DNA from: Verrucomicrobiota bacterium
GTDB lineage: Bacteria; Verrucomicrobiota; Kiritimatiellia; SS1-B-03-39; UBA6053
Reading direction: 5' to 3'
DNA length: 64,000 nt
Assembly: GCA_020831625.1 (NCBI GenBank)
Contig: JAFIGD010000013.1
Coordinates: 35,075 to 99,074, forward strand
Positions 35,131 through 42,961 of this stretch are shown here, in pieces; positions within the stretch are counted from its first letter, which is position 1; each line of letters starts with the position of its first letter. The position numbers and the translations under genes were made by a program. The notes below the pieces were generated by a model that searched no databases, was not told the origin of the DNA, and saw only the letters and a program-made list of their open reading frames with translations.

Positions 35131-37716
35131 TTATCCCGCTGATTCCCCCACTGGCACCGGCCCAAGGGTGTTTGATAACAGAGGACGGACAAGGTTCCGT
35201 AACTCCACCGGTAATTGAAACAGGGGGCGGTCGCTTGGCGGGTCCGAACGCAACACCTCTATCGCCGCGTTCAATGACTGCAGCGGAAGCTTCAAGGCGT
35301 CGTTCTCCGCACCCGCGGAGTTCCAGGCACGCTTCCAGATGTCCAACTGCCCGGGGGTGAAATCCCCTTGGTCCAACGCCCTGATGCTCTGCAGAATTCC
35401 AGAGCCTAATTTATCCGCACACTTGTATTTTGTATACAGCCTTGTGATCATCATTATGTACTCCTCCCATTGGGAGACGTGTAAAGTAAGAAGCATTATC
35501 TGCAGCATACCCAGCCATCCTCCATAGGCTTCTTCGGCGGGATCTCCCCGAGCAAAGGCTTCTTCCAGTGACTCCTCAATTTTTGGGAGAGAAGCATGTT
35601 TAAACTGAGCTTCCACCCGTGCAAACAGAGCCATCGTAACCCGATCCCGCGGAGCGCCAACTAAATTAATTAATTCGGAATAATCCTCGAGCGCTTTGTC
35701 ATTCATGCCAAGACCAATAGATGCCACAGCTCGAGTAAACAATGCATCGGCCACTTTATTGACCGGAGCACCGGCCATTTCGATAACGGCACTAAAATTA
35801 GCCGCGGCTTTATCAAACTTACCCATTGTTCCATAGATCAGACCGCGATTCAGTAAAGCATGAGCCGCTTTATCGGCCGGAGTGCCAGCTAAATCAATCA
35901 CAGCGTCATATTCCGCTAATGCTTTTTCAATTTCACCAATCTTCGAATAAATAACACCTCGATGGATAAACGCCTCAGCAACTTGATCCACTGACGCGCC
36001 GTCAAGGGGGATTATCCGGGCATAGTCTTTCAACGCCTTCTCGTTTTCGCCGACCCTTTCATATGTTTCTCCCCGATCAAGCAGACCATAGGCAAAGTCT
36101 TCATTCGGGAGATTTTCCAATTCGATAACTGCCGTGAAATCTTCTATTGCTTTCTGATAGTCATCGAGAAGCACATATGCCCTTCCCCGCGTACGTAAGA
36201 GAGCTCCCAGCAAGCAGACATCTTTACAATCAGGAAAGGTTAACGCTCCTGTGGCTTTTTCCACGACCTTCCCCCAGTCCTTCTGCACAATAAGTTCTTC
36301 CACAGAAGATGTGAGTTCAATGATGCGGTTGGAATTCGATGAGTTTCTCTCAGCATCTGTGATACCGGAGGATTTCAGAGCCGCAATTAATTTAGAGGCC
36401 TGCTCCTTTAAACCGATTTTTTGGCAATACGCTATTTCATTCACCAGATCGCTTACGATTGCAGCCCGGAAGGTATCCGGTGTTTTGAGCGCCATTTTTC
36501 GATAGGCTTCGACCCTCGGAGATGCGTCGGGATCCTGAACTTCCAACAGATCCGAGCTGAACCATGCCTTGAGGAACCTCGCCAATAGAGCCAATGGGCG
36601 TCCACGTTGATTTTTCGCCTCCAGGCAGAGGCGCATCAACGGCTCCGCCATATCATAGTAGGATTCTTTTCCTCTTTTATGCGAGCGCACATACCCTTTC
36701 TGCTTCAGTAAGCCCAACTGTTTGGCGCATGTGCGCTCCTCGATGAACGTGTCTCCGGCGAGTTCCTTTACTGTACGTGCTCCATGCGCATCGCAAAGGC
36801 CTTGTACCAGTTGACGTTGCTGATCGGGAAGAGAGCGGACGCGCTCTTGGAAATACGGGGTCATGCTGTCCGCCAGTTCCTCAAAAGCCGAAACCAGTTC
36901 CTGGAGAGATTCCCGATTGAGAAATTCGGCCAGCAGCACATACATACGATGATTCCCGCCCGCCAGATAATGCAGAGCCCGCATCCGGTACAGCCCCTCG
37001 GGTGAATCCAGATAGTCGCGCAGTTCCGTGTCGTTCTGTAGATCGCTGATGCGAATCATCAATTCGCGCGCATCCTCCACGCTCAACGGCTCGAGATGCC
37101 TGAGGTCGAAAAAGCCAAAAAACGCCTCGGTTCGCTCCGAAACGCCGGCGAACAGTTGTTGGCTGGAGGCAAGGGTGGACACTTTCCGTGTCTCCTGCAG
37201 GAACGCGCGCCATTGCTTTTGACCGGTGTCCCCCATCGATTGAAAAGTCAGGTCAAGATTTTCGGTGATCAACAACAGAGACCTGTCGCCCAGTTTATTC
37301 ACGATATCACGGAGAATCGCATCCGCGGCGTCTTGGGAGGAACGTCCCCGTACAGTGGAAAGAATATCATCTGAGAATTCCCCGGGATATTGGTGATTCA
37401 ACACTTTCAGGATTCCGATCGCCAGATGAACAAGACTGGAAAACACATCGTCTTCTCCCAGCCATGCGATACGCAACCTTTTTTTCACCCCGTCCCGTGC
37501 AGAAAGTCTGCTCTCCACCAGGCTGATCAGGTGGGTTTTGCCGCTTCCACGAGGACCGATCAAGAGGAAATGCTGGCGCTCTCCACTCTCCACACTTCTC
37601 GCCAGGCGGTCCACGAGTGTGGTTAAAAGTTTTTCCCGCTGAACAAACAATTTCTCCAGCAGTTCAGGAGCCATGTTGCTGGGTGTGTAGGCGGAAATGG
37701 ATTGGATGGCTTTCAT
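35131..37716 (-). CDS. P-loop ATPase with C-terminal TPR array (ATPase island, second gene)
   Basis: 861 residues from the ATG at 37716, which overlaps the stop of the upstream ATPase gene (ATGA); a start at 37743 is less likely. AAA-type NTPase domain at ~10-330: Walker A LLIGPRGSGKTHL, a Walker-B-like LLLITENLDLTF, and a winged-helix-like segment (VKELAGDTFIEERTCAKQLGLLKQKGYVRS). A helical middle follows. Five long TPR-like repeats of ~41 residues span ~510-720 (YQKAIEDFTAVIEL, NEKALKDYARIIPL, IEKALAEYDAVIDL, FDKAAANFSAVIEM, NDKALEDYSELINL). No transmembrane segment. The layout resembles STAND-like sensors. Function unknown; AT-richer than the flanks. Confidence 0.75.
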   Translation of the reverse strand: MKAIQSISAYTPSNMAPELLEKLFVQREKLLTTLVDRLARSVESGERQHFLLIGPRGSGKTHLISLVESRLSARDGVKKRLRIAWLGEDDVFSSLVHLAIGILKVLNHQYPGEFSDDILSTVRGRSSQDAADAILRDIVNKLGDRSLLLITENLDLTFQSMGDTGQKQWRAFLQETRKVSTLASSQQLFAGVSERTEAFFGFFDLRHLEPLSVEDARELMIRISDLQNDTELRDYLDSPEGLYRMRALHYLAGGNHRMYVLLAEFLNRESLQELVSAFEELADSMTPYFQERVRSLPDQQRQLVQGLCDAHGARTVKELAGDTFIEERTCAKQLGLLKQKGYVRSHKRGKESYYDMAEPLMRLCLEAKNQRGRPLALLARFLKAWFSSDLLEVQDPDASPRVEAYRKMALKTPDTFRAAIVSDLVNEIAYCQKIGLKEQASKLIAALKSSGITDAERNSSNSNRIIELTSSVEELIVQKDWGKVVEKATGALTFPDCKDVCLLGALLRTRGRAYVLLDDYQKAIEDFTAVIELENLPNEDFAYGLLDRGETYERVGENEKALKDYARIIPLDGASVDQVAEAFIHRGVIYSKIGEIEKALAEYDAVIDLAGTPADKAAHALLNRGLIYGTMGKFDKAAANFSAVIEMAGAPVNKVADALFTRAVASIGLGMNDKALEDYSELINLVGAPRDRVTMALFARVEAQFKHASLPKIEESLEEAFARGDPAEEAYGGWLGMLQIMLLTLHVSQWEEYIMMITRLYTKYKCADKLGSGILQSIRALDQGDFTPGQLDIWKRAWNSAGAENDALKLPLQSLNAAIEVLRSDPPSDRPLFQLPVELRNLVRPLLSNTLGPVPVGESAG

Positions 37717-38924
37717 GATTCCAATCCTTGTGCGATCTTCCACCAGCGTTTTACCAGAGTAAACCGGAACGTATATCGTTTTTCCTCATCAGCGATCAGA
37801 TAATGATCCAACTCCAATAGTCTTAACATTTCCACGATCACGCCCCTGTCCTCAATTGAGAAAGAGGTTTTCACAGTCGATTGAATTTCTTCGATCGACA
37901 TTGGATGTTCAGAAAGTGTGAGTGCGTCGAGGATTTTCACCGCAAAGTCCCTGCGGGAGACTGCACCCTTATGCACATCTTTCATCTCCCCCGGATAATA
38001 ATCGGACAGGCGACTCCGAAAATGCTCCATTTGCCAAGGGTCATGGCCACTTGCAAGTTGGCATCTCACCATTTCACCCACCTGCTCTTTCCCAATGGTC
38101 AAGCCGCTTTCCGCCAAACGCTCCGCAACCCGTTCCATGTAGAATGGAAAGCCGTCTGTTTCCTTGACCAGAGCCGCGAGCACGGGTTTCCTTTCCTCAG
38201 TAGTTTCAATGCCCTCTTCTTCGAACAACCGATCCGCCAACAAAAGCGCATCCTTCGGTTCGAGGGGATGAATCTCCATCAGGGGCATGTCGTTCACGGG
38301 TTCACTCGAAAGCCCCGGTGACCGCAACTGCGTGACGACGTGGTGGAGGCCCACCGATCCGCAATAGATCATGTGCAGGTTGGCGTGTTTATGTCGAAGT
38401 TCCCGCAAAACATCCAATATGTGCAGCGCAGGCGAAGGCTTCCCTGTTTTTCGCGCGAGATCGTCCATTTTTTGCAGCATGTAGGGCAGTTCATCCAACA
38501 TCAGCACAATGCGTTGATCCGGAAAATTCCCACACACCTCCTCCAAAATTTTTTCCAATGCCGGCTGCCACACATCATTCTCCGCTGTCGGGAGCTTGAT
38601 CATTCCCGCGATTTCGGTTCCTCCAAGAGACTTGTGGAGCCCCTTGAACATGCGTTTGGCTTTTTGGGGGCCCGTCAAATTGTCACGGAGACCCTGTAAA
38701 AGCTTCTCCACAAAATATTCGGGCGTTTCCGTTCCTTCAATGTCCAGATATACAAGTCGGAAACCCTCTTTCGGTTCCGCCCGCATTTTCTGCATTACCG
38801 ATGTTTTCCCGATCCGGCGCTCCGCAGTAAACCGCAGGGAACTGCCCTTCTCCAGTCGTTTCCATATATTTCCGATCAACTTGTCGCGGCCAATCACCCG
38901 CTTTGGATCTATTTGACGTGCCAT
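37713..38924 (-). CDS. Archaeal-type P-loop ATPase with C-terminal winged helix (ATPase island, first gene)
   Basis: 403 residues with an AGGAG site 5 nt upstream of the ATG. The N-terminus VIGRDKLIGNIWKRLEKGSSLRFTAERRIGKTSVMQKM has the RRxGKTS Walker A variant of the archaeal ATPase family. Walker B is IVLMLDELPYML and a sensor-like segment is LHMIYCGSVGLHHVV. Residues ~310-400 look like a winged HTH (PMSIEEIQSTVKTSFSIEDRGVIVEMLRLLELDHYLIADEEKRYTF). No nuclease, protease or TIR domain is visible. It is coupled by a 4-nt overlap to the TPR ATPase; such pairs of unequal ATPases may form a sensor/effector or motor complex (inference). Confidence 0.75.
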   Translation of the reverse strand: MARQIDPKRVIGRDKLIGNIWKRLEKGSSLRFTAERRIGKTSVMQKMRAEPKEGFRLVYLDIEGTETPEYFVEKLLQGLRDNLTGPQKAKRMFKGLHKSLGGTEIAGMIKLPTAENDVWQPALEKILEEVCGNFPDQRIVLMLDELPYMLQKMDDLARKTGKPSPALHILDVLRELRHKHANLHMIYCGSVGLHHVVTQLRSPGLSSEPVNDMPLMEIHPLEPKDALLLADRLFEEEGIETTEERKPVLAALVKETDGFPFYMERVAERLAESGLTIGKEQVGEMVRCQLASGHDPWQMEHFRSRLSDYYPGEMKDVHKGAVSRRDFAVKILDALTLSEHPMSIEEIQSTVKTSFSIEDRGVIVEMLRLLELDHYLIADEEKRYTFRFTLVKRWWKIAQGLES

Positions 38925-38963
38925 GTGCTCTCCTGAAGGTTCTGTTGAGGTTTACCAGAACAG

Positions 38964-38991
38964 ATCATACGTTAAAAATTACGTACGTCAA
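38964..38991 (-). promoter_or_regulatory. Sigma70-like promoter of the ATPase pair
   Basis: On the minus strand TTGACG (38991-38986), a 16-nt AT-rich spacer and TATGAT (38969-38964), ~40 nt upstream of the start codon. Near-consensus boxes in the expected place. Confidence 0.7.
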
Positions 38992-39010
38992 TATTTTCGT
39001 ACGAAAATAT
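38991..39010. promoter_or_regulatory. 20-bp perfect palindrome adjoining the ATPase promoter
   Basis: Half-site ATATTTTCGT followed by its exact complement, abutting the -35 box of the ATPase promoter. A further ACGTACGT palindrome lies within the spacer side at 38981-38988. This is typical of a dimeric repressor or activator site; no DNA-binding regulator gene is adjacent other than the ATPases' own winged helices. Confidence 0.6.
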
Positions 39011-39054
39011 ATCATTGGATTGGATCCTGTGTTAAATCCCGTATCGCTCAGGAC

Positions 39055-39145
39055 GTGAGCTGAATGATGGGGAAGGGGAGCAACGGTACGTGCGAGAAAC
39101 TTTTGGGGGCGGCAGCGGTGAAGAGGGTGTAGCGGGTCAGGCGGG
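39055..39145 (-). pseudogene. Relic of a HemD (uroporphyrinogen-III synthase) N-terminus
   Basis: The stretch aligns over ~90 nt with 40101-40194 inside the HemC-CobA-HemD gene, with scattered substitutions and a short indel. On the minus strand it translates as RYTLFTAAAPKSF then PLLPFPIIQLT, against RYTLFTGTDPQKF and PLLPFPMIRLT in the intact gene. No HemD sequence continues on either side. It is therefore a diverged remnant of a second hemD-like gene, or an old partial duplication, ending next to the 24-nt repeat. Confidence 0.7.
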
Positions 39146-39164
39146 AGCGCAATGGGAATCTTCA
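39141..39164. repeat. Right copy of 24-nt direct repeat flanking the ATPase island
   Basis: Identical over 24 nt to 35060-35083, about 4.08 kb away. The following ~200 nt (39165-39380) contain repeat-like text (CAGAGAGAACAGAG, CTTCCTTCGC) common in intergenic DNA of environmental bacteria. Confidence 0.9.
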
Positions 39165-39538
39165 TCAGGAATCTATATTCCGTAATGCCGGAGGGGTTTG
39201 AACAGGAGTTTACAGAGAGAACAGAGCAACGCCACTGCATCTCTTCCTTCGCTTCCTTCGCGGCCTTCTGTAAAAAAACACCAAGGGATTGGAAAGGGGA
39301 CTGGAAGAGGCCAATGTGTATAATCGTCAGCTCCCGGCCCTCGAGGGCGGGAGGAGGGGAATATGAGGTGAGCACCGGTATTCTTTGACCATTCGTTCCA
39401 CCCCTGCGAGGGGCGCTGACGTGGAGTGTTTTGAAAATAAAAATGGGGAAGGTGCCGGGCCAGGATGGCCCGCGTCCGGCTTTCCTCCTGAATTATTCCT
39501 GGAGCACCGAAATTCGCGACGGCTGCTGGACGGGCGGG
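39165..39538. other. Non-coding region between the ATPase island and the hem fusion gene
   Basis: No credible gene. Contains dispersed-repeat-like sequence (ACAGAGAGAACAGAG near 39211) and short GC-rich inverted segments. The hem fusion gene ends at 39539 on the minus strand. Confidence 0.5.
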
Positions 39539-41521
39539 TCAGAGGACGCGGCTGTCCAGGCCGAGGCTTTCGAGAGCCTTCTGCGTCGAGGTGCCGACGG
39601 CGAGCCATTCGCGGCCGGCGGTTTTTTCTTCGGGAAAGCGGTCGAAGTAGGCGCGGACGGCGCTGCCGGCGGTGAAGAGAACGCGCTGGAAGGGCTGCAG
39701 CGGGAGTTCGGCGGGTTCGGCGGGGGTGTTGTCGTAAAAGGCGACAGGATCGAGCTGAATGCCGACGGGGGCGAGGGCGGCCTGACGCTCCTCAACGGGG
39801 GATTGATCGGAGGTGAGGTAGCCGTAGGTGCCTTTTGCAAGTCCGGGGAGTTCGGCGAGGGCGGCGGCGCCGCCGAAGCCTTCGGGCACCGCGTCGGCGC
39901 GGAGGCCGTATTCGGCGAGGGCGCGGGCGGTGTGGGGACCGACGGCGAGAAGGGTTTTGCCGTGGAGCGCCCGGGCATCGGCAAAGGTGAGCAGGGCTTC
40001 AATGACCCAGCGCACGGCGGCGCCGGAGGGAAAAATGATGCCGTCCCAGTGTTTGAGTCCGTCGGCGAGGCGCTCCGCGCGTTCGGCGAGGGGGCGCGGG
40101 GTGAGCCGAATCATGGGGAAGGGCAGCAGAGGCCCGTGGCGGAGGAACTTTTGCGGGTCGGTGCCGGTGAACAGGGTGTAGCGGGGGAGGTGGGGGCGGG
40201 GGCCGACCATGAGCACGGCGGGGGCTTGGAGCGGTTGGGTGTGGATGTGTTCGAGGGTGGCGGGGAGGACGCGCTCGGCGGGATTGCCGAGGTCGATGCC
40301 GGCGGTGACGGGGGTGGCGGGGGGCCAGCCGGCCCGGAGGAGGCGTTCGCGGATGTCGGCGATGTCGCGCACACCCATGTAAATCGCGAGGTTGCCCTGG
40401 TCGGGGGCGATGGCGGCGGGGCTGTGGTCGGCGAGGCCGTTGTGGCCGCTGAGGAAGGTGATGCTGCGGCCTTCATCGCGGTGGGTGAGGCCGCACTGGG
40501 CGCGGGCGGCGGTGAGCTGGGCGGCGGAAACGGCGGGGACGACTTCGGTGCGGAGGTTCCAGGCGTGGCAGTAGTCGAGGGTTTCGCCGAGGTGGCCGAG
40601 CACGCCGGGATCGCCGCCGTGGAGGCGGACGACGAGTCTGCCGGCTTCGGCCTCGTGGAGAATCCGCCGGTGTATGTGGGCCTGGGTGGTGGAGTGGCTG
40701 TGGCCTTTTTTGCCGACATATTCAGCGCGGCCGCCGAGGGTGTGGAGCACTTCGGCGGGGATGAGGCGGTCGTGAAGAATGATGTCGGCGGCGGCGAGGA
40801 GGTCGCGGGCGTGGGTGCCGAGCAGCCGGGCGTCGGCGGGGCAGCCAACGAGGGCGACGAGACCGGCGGTGCGGCGGACATCGATGTCGCGGAGGGCTTC
40901 GAGGAGATCGCCGCGGTCGGCGCGGACGGTGATGGCGAGACGGCCCTGCTGGGGGGTGGTTTCGTAGTCGAGCAGGGTGTGGATGCGGTCTTCCCAGCCC
41001 AGTCTCTCCAGAGCGCAGGCGGCGATAATGACGGCATCATAGTCGCCCTGATCCATCTGCGCGAGGCGTTGGCCGATGTCCCCGCGGATGGATTTGCAGC
41101 GGATGTTCGGGTAGGCCTTGCGGACATGGGCCTCGCGGACGGGGCTGCTGGTGCCGATGATGCCGCCCTCCTCTAGGTTCACACCGGGACGGACACAGAG
41201 GGCGTCGCGGGTTTCGCGGGCGGGGAGCAGGGCACCGACGGCGAGGCCTTCGGGCAGCGGGTCGGGGAGATCCTTTGCGCTGTGAATGACGAGGTCGACT
41301 TCGCCGCTGCGTTGGGCGGCGTCCAGCTCGCGGGTGAAGAAGTCGGTGGGGACGGAGGGATCGGTGAGCGGGGTTTTGAGGTCGTGATCGCCGATGGATT
41401 CGAGGGCGGAGACCGCGAACTCCGCGCCGGGGAAGGCCCGGCGCAGGGCGGGGAGGGCCTCATCGACCTGAATCCGGGCGAGGGGACTTTTCCGGGAGAG
41501 GATGCGGAGGGTTCGGGACAC
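39539..41521 (-). CDS. HemC(domains 1-2)-CobA-HemD fusion: siroheme/heme precursor enzyme
   Basis: 660 residues, GTG start, 8 nt after cysN. Residues 1-~215 match hydroxymethylbilane synthase domains 1-2 (SRKSPLARIQ, HSAKDLPDPLPEG with the catalytic Asp, GTSSPVREA, SIRGDIGQRL, YDAVIIAACALERLG). Domain 3 with the dipyrromethane-binding Cys is missing. The sequence passes directly into a uroporphyrinogen-III C-methyltransferase: VALVGCPADARLLG in place of GAGPGDP, then AADIILHDRLI, VVRLHGGDPGVLG, LTHRDEGRSITFLSGH and AIYMGV. Residues ~450-660 are HemD-like (RYTLFTGTDP ... ALAEYGLRADAVPEG ... VLFTAGSAVRAYFDRFP). It probably supplies siroheme to assimilatory sulfite reductase, given its place in the cys operon. 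Confidence 0.82.
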   Translation of the reverse strand: MSRTLRILSRKSPLARIQVDEALPALRRAFPGAEFAVSALESIGDHDLKTPLTDPSVPTDFFTRELDAAQRSGEVDLVIHSAKDLPDPLPEGLAVGALLPARETRDALCVRPGVNLEEGGIIGTSSPVREAHVRKAYPNIRCKSIRGDIGQRLAQMDQGDYDAVIIAACALERLGWEDRIHTLLDYETTPQQGRLAITVRADRGDLLEALRDIDVRRTAGLVALVGCPADARLLGTHARDLLAAADIILHDRLIPAEVLHTLGGRAEYVGKKGHSHSTTQAHIHRRILHEAEAGRLVVRLHGGDPGVLGHLGETLDYCHAWNLRTEVVPAVSAAQLTAARAQCGLTHRDEGRSITFLSGHNGLADHSPAAIAPDQGNLAIYMGVRDIADIRERLLRAGWPPATPVTAGIDLGNPAERVLPATLEHIHTQPLQAPAVLMVGPRPHLPRYTLFTGTDPQKFLRHGPLLPFPMIRLTPRPLAERAERLADGLKHWDGIIFPSGAAVRWVIEALLTFADARALHGKTLLAVGPHTARALAEYGLRADAVPEGFGGAAALAELPGLAKGTYGYLTSDQSPVEERQAALAPVGIQLDPVAFYDNTPAEPAELPLQPFQRVLFTAGSAVRAYFDRFPEEKTAGREWLAVGTSTQKALESLGLDSRVL

Positions 41522-41529
41522 GGCGGGGA

Positions 41530-42864
41530 TCAGATGACGTAGTCTTTGTGTTCGGGAACCGGGGCGGGTTTCTCGGGGGATCGGAACATGCCGGCGGCGA
41601 CGGTGTCGTTGCTGGCCTCGTCGATGATGACAAAGCCGCCGATGTTGCGGTTCTTGCGGTAGGCGTCGTATACGAGGGGGGCCATGGATTTGAATTTGAC
41701 GCGGCCGATGTCGTTGAGCCCGAGGGTTGCGGTGCCGTGGATCTCCTCGAGGGTTTCGATCTGCACCTTGTGCATGACTTCGCGGAAGACGACTTTGGTG
41801 ACGGCTGGGCCGTGTTTGATCAGGTATTTGCGGCCGAGCTGCAGGGGCGTTTCGTGCATCCAGCAGATGTTGGCGTCGTGATCCTGGGTGGTGTAGGGGA
41901 GGGTGCCGAGGGAGGCGAGGGTGTCGCCGCGGCTGATGTCGATGTTGTCCTCGAGGAGGATGGTGACCGACTGCGGGCTGAAGGCCTCGTCGATTTCGCC
42001 CTCGTAGGTGTGAATGGCTTTGACTTTGCTGCGCTTGCCGGAGGGGAGGACTGCGACCTCCTGGCCCTGGGTGACGACCCCGCCGGTGATCTGTCCGGCG
42101 AAGCCGCGGAAATCGTGGTGTTCGTCGGTGAGGGGCCGGATGACGTACTGGACGGGCATGCGGAAATCCTTGAGGTTCCAGTCGCTGGCGATGTAGACGT
42201 CCTCGAGGTGGCCAAGCAGGGTGGGGCCGTGGTACCAGGGCATGCTGGTGGAGGCGTCGACGACGTTGTCGCCTTTGAGGGCGCTGATGGGGATGAAGGT
42301 GATGTCGCGGATGTCGAGGCGGGGAACAAATTCGAAGAACTGCTCGCGGATTTCGCGGAAACGGGCCTCGCTGTAGTCGACAAGGTCCATTTTATTGATG
42401 CAGACGACCATGTGGGGAATGCCGAGCAGCGAGCTGATGTAGGCGTGGCGTTTGGACTGTTCGACGACCCCGTTGCGGGCGTCGATGAGCACAAGGGCCA
42501 TGTTGGCGGTGGAGGCGCCGGTGACCATGTTGCGGGTGTACTGCACGTGGCCGGGGGTGTCGGCGATGATGAATTTGCGGCGGGGGGTGGCGAAGTAGCG
42601 GTAGGCCACGTCGATGGTGATGCCCTGTTCGCGCTCGGCGCGGAGTCCGTCGGTGAGGTTGGCGAGGTTGACATCGCTGCCGCCGGCGAGGTCGGCGGAT
42701 TTCTGGAGGGCGTCCCACTGGTCCTCGAAGATGGATTTGGCGTCGTGCAGGAGGCGGCCGATGAGGGTGGATTTTCCGTCGTCAACGCTGCCGGCGGTGG
42801 TGAACCGCAGCAGTTCGGTGTTGTCGGGGATGGGGTCTTGGGAGGGTTCCGGAGAGGTGGTCAT
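41530..42864 (-). CDS. cysN: Sulfate adenylyltransferase subunit 1 (regulatory GTPase)
   Basis: 444 residues. Translation-factor GTPase motifs: G1 AGSVDDGKSTLIG, G3 DTPGH, G4 NKMD, followed by two EF-Tu-like beta-barrels (RGFAGQITGGVV ... LEDNIDISRGDTLAS). It activates CysD in forming APS from ATP and sulfate at the cost of GTP. No C-terminal APS kinase (CysC) fusion. It belongs to the Rrf2-cysH-cysD-cysN-hem operon and is separated from cysD by a microsatellite-bearing gap of 97 nt. Confidence 0.96.
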   Translation of the reverse strand: MTTSPEPSQDPIPDNTELLRFTTAGSVDDGKSTLIGRLLHDAKSIFEDQWDALQKSADLAGGSDVNLANLTDGLRAEREQGITIDVAYRYFATPRRKFIIADTPGHVQYTRNMVTGASTANMALVLIDARNGVVEQSKRHAYISSLLGIPHMVVCINKMDLVDYSEARFREIREQFFEFVPRLDIRDITFIPISALKGDNVVDASTSMPWYHGPTLLGHLEDVYIASDWNLKDFRMPVQYVIRPLTDEHHDFRGFAGQITGGVVTQGQEVAVLPSGKRSKVKAIHTYEGEIDEAFSPQSVTILLEDNIDISRGDTLASLGTLPYTTQDHDANICWMHETPLQLGRKYLIKHGPAVTKVVFREVMHKVQIETLEEIHGTATLGLNDIGRVKFKSMAPLVYDAYRKNRNIGGFVIIDEASNDTVAAGMFRSPEKPAPVPEHKDYVI

Positions 42865-42912
42865 GAGGCTGAAGGGTAAAGAGGGTTAACGATGAAAAGA
42901 GAGACGGGGGAT

Positions 42913-42956
42913 CGATTACGATTACGATTACGATTAAGATTAAGATTAAGATTATG
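42913..42956. repeat. Hexanucleotide microsatellite between cysD and cysN
   Basis: About four copies of GATTAC then three to four of GATTAA. Two related hexamer variants lie in blocks, as in the 63.5-kb array. The array sits in what is normally a very short cysD-cysN junction. Confidence 0.9.
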
Positions 42957-42961
42957 ACGGT

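Noticed and set aside
39431..41176. 581-residue open frame opposite the hem fusion gene
   Set aside because: Gly/Glu/Val-rich antisense shadow without motifs.
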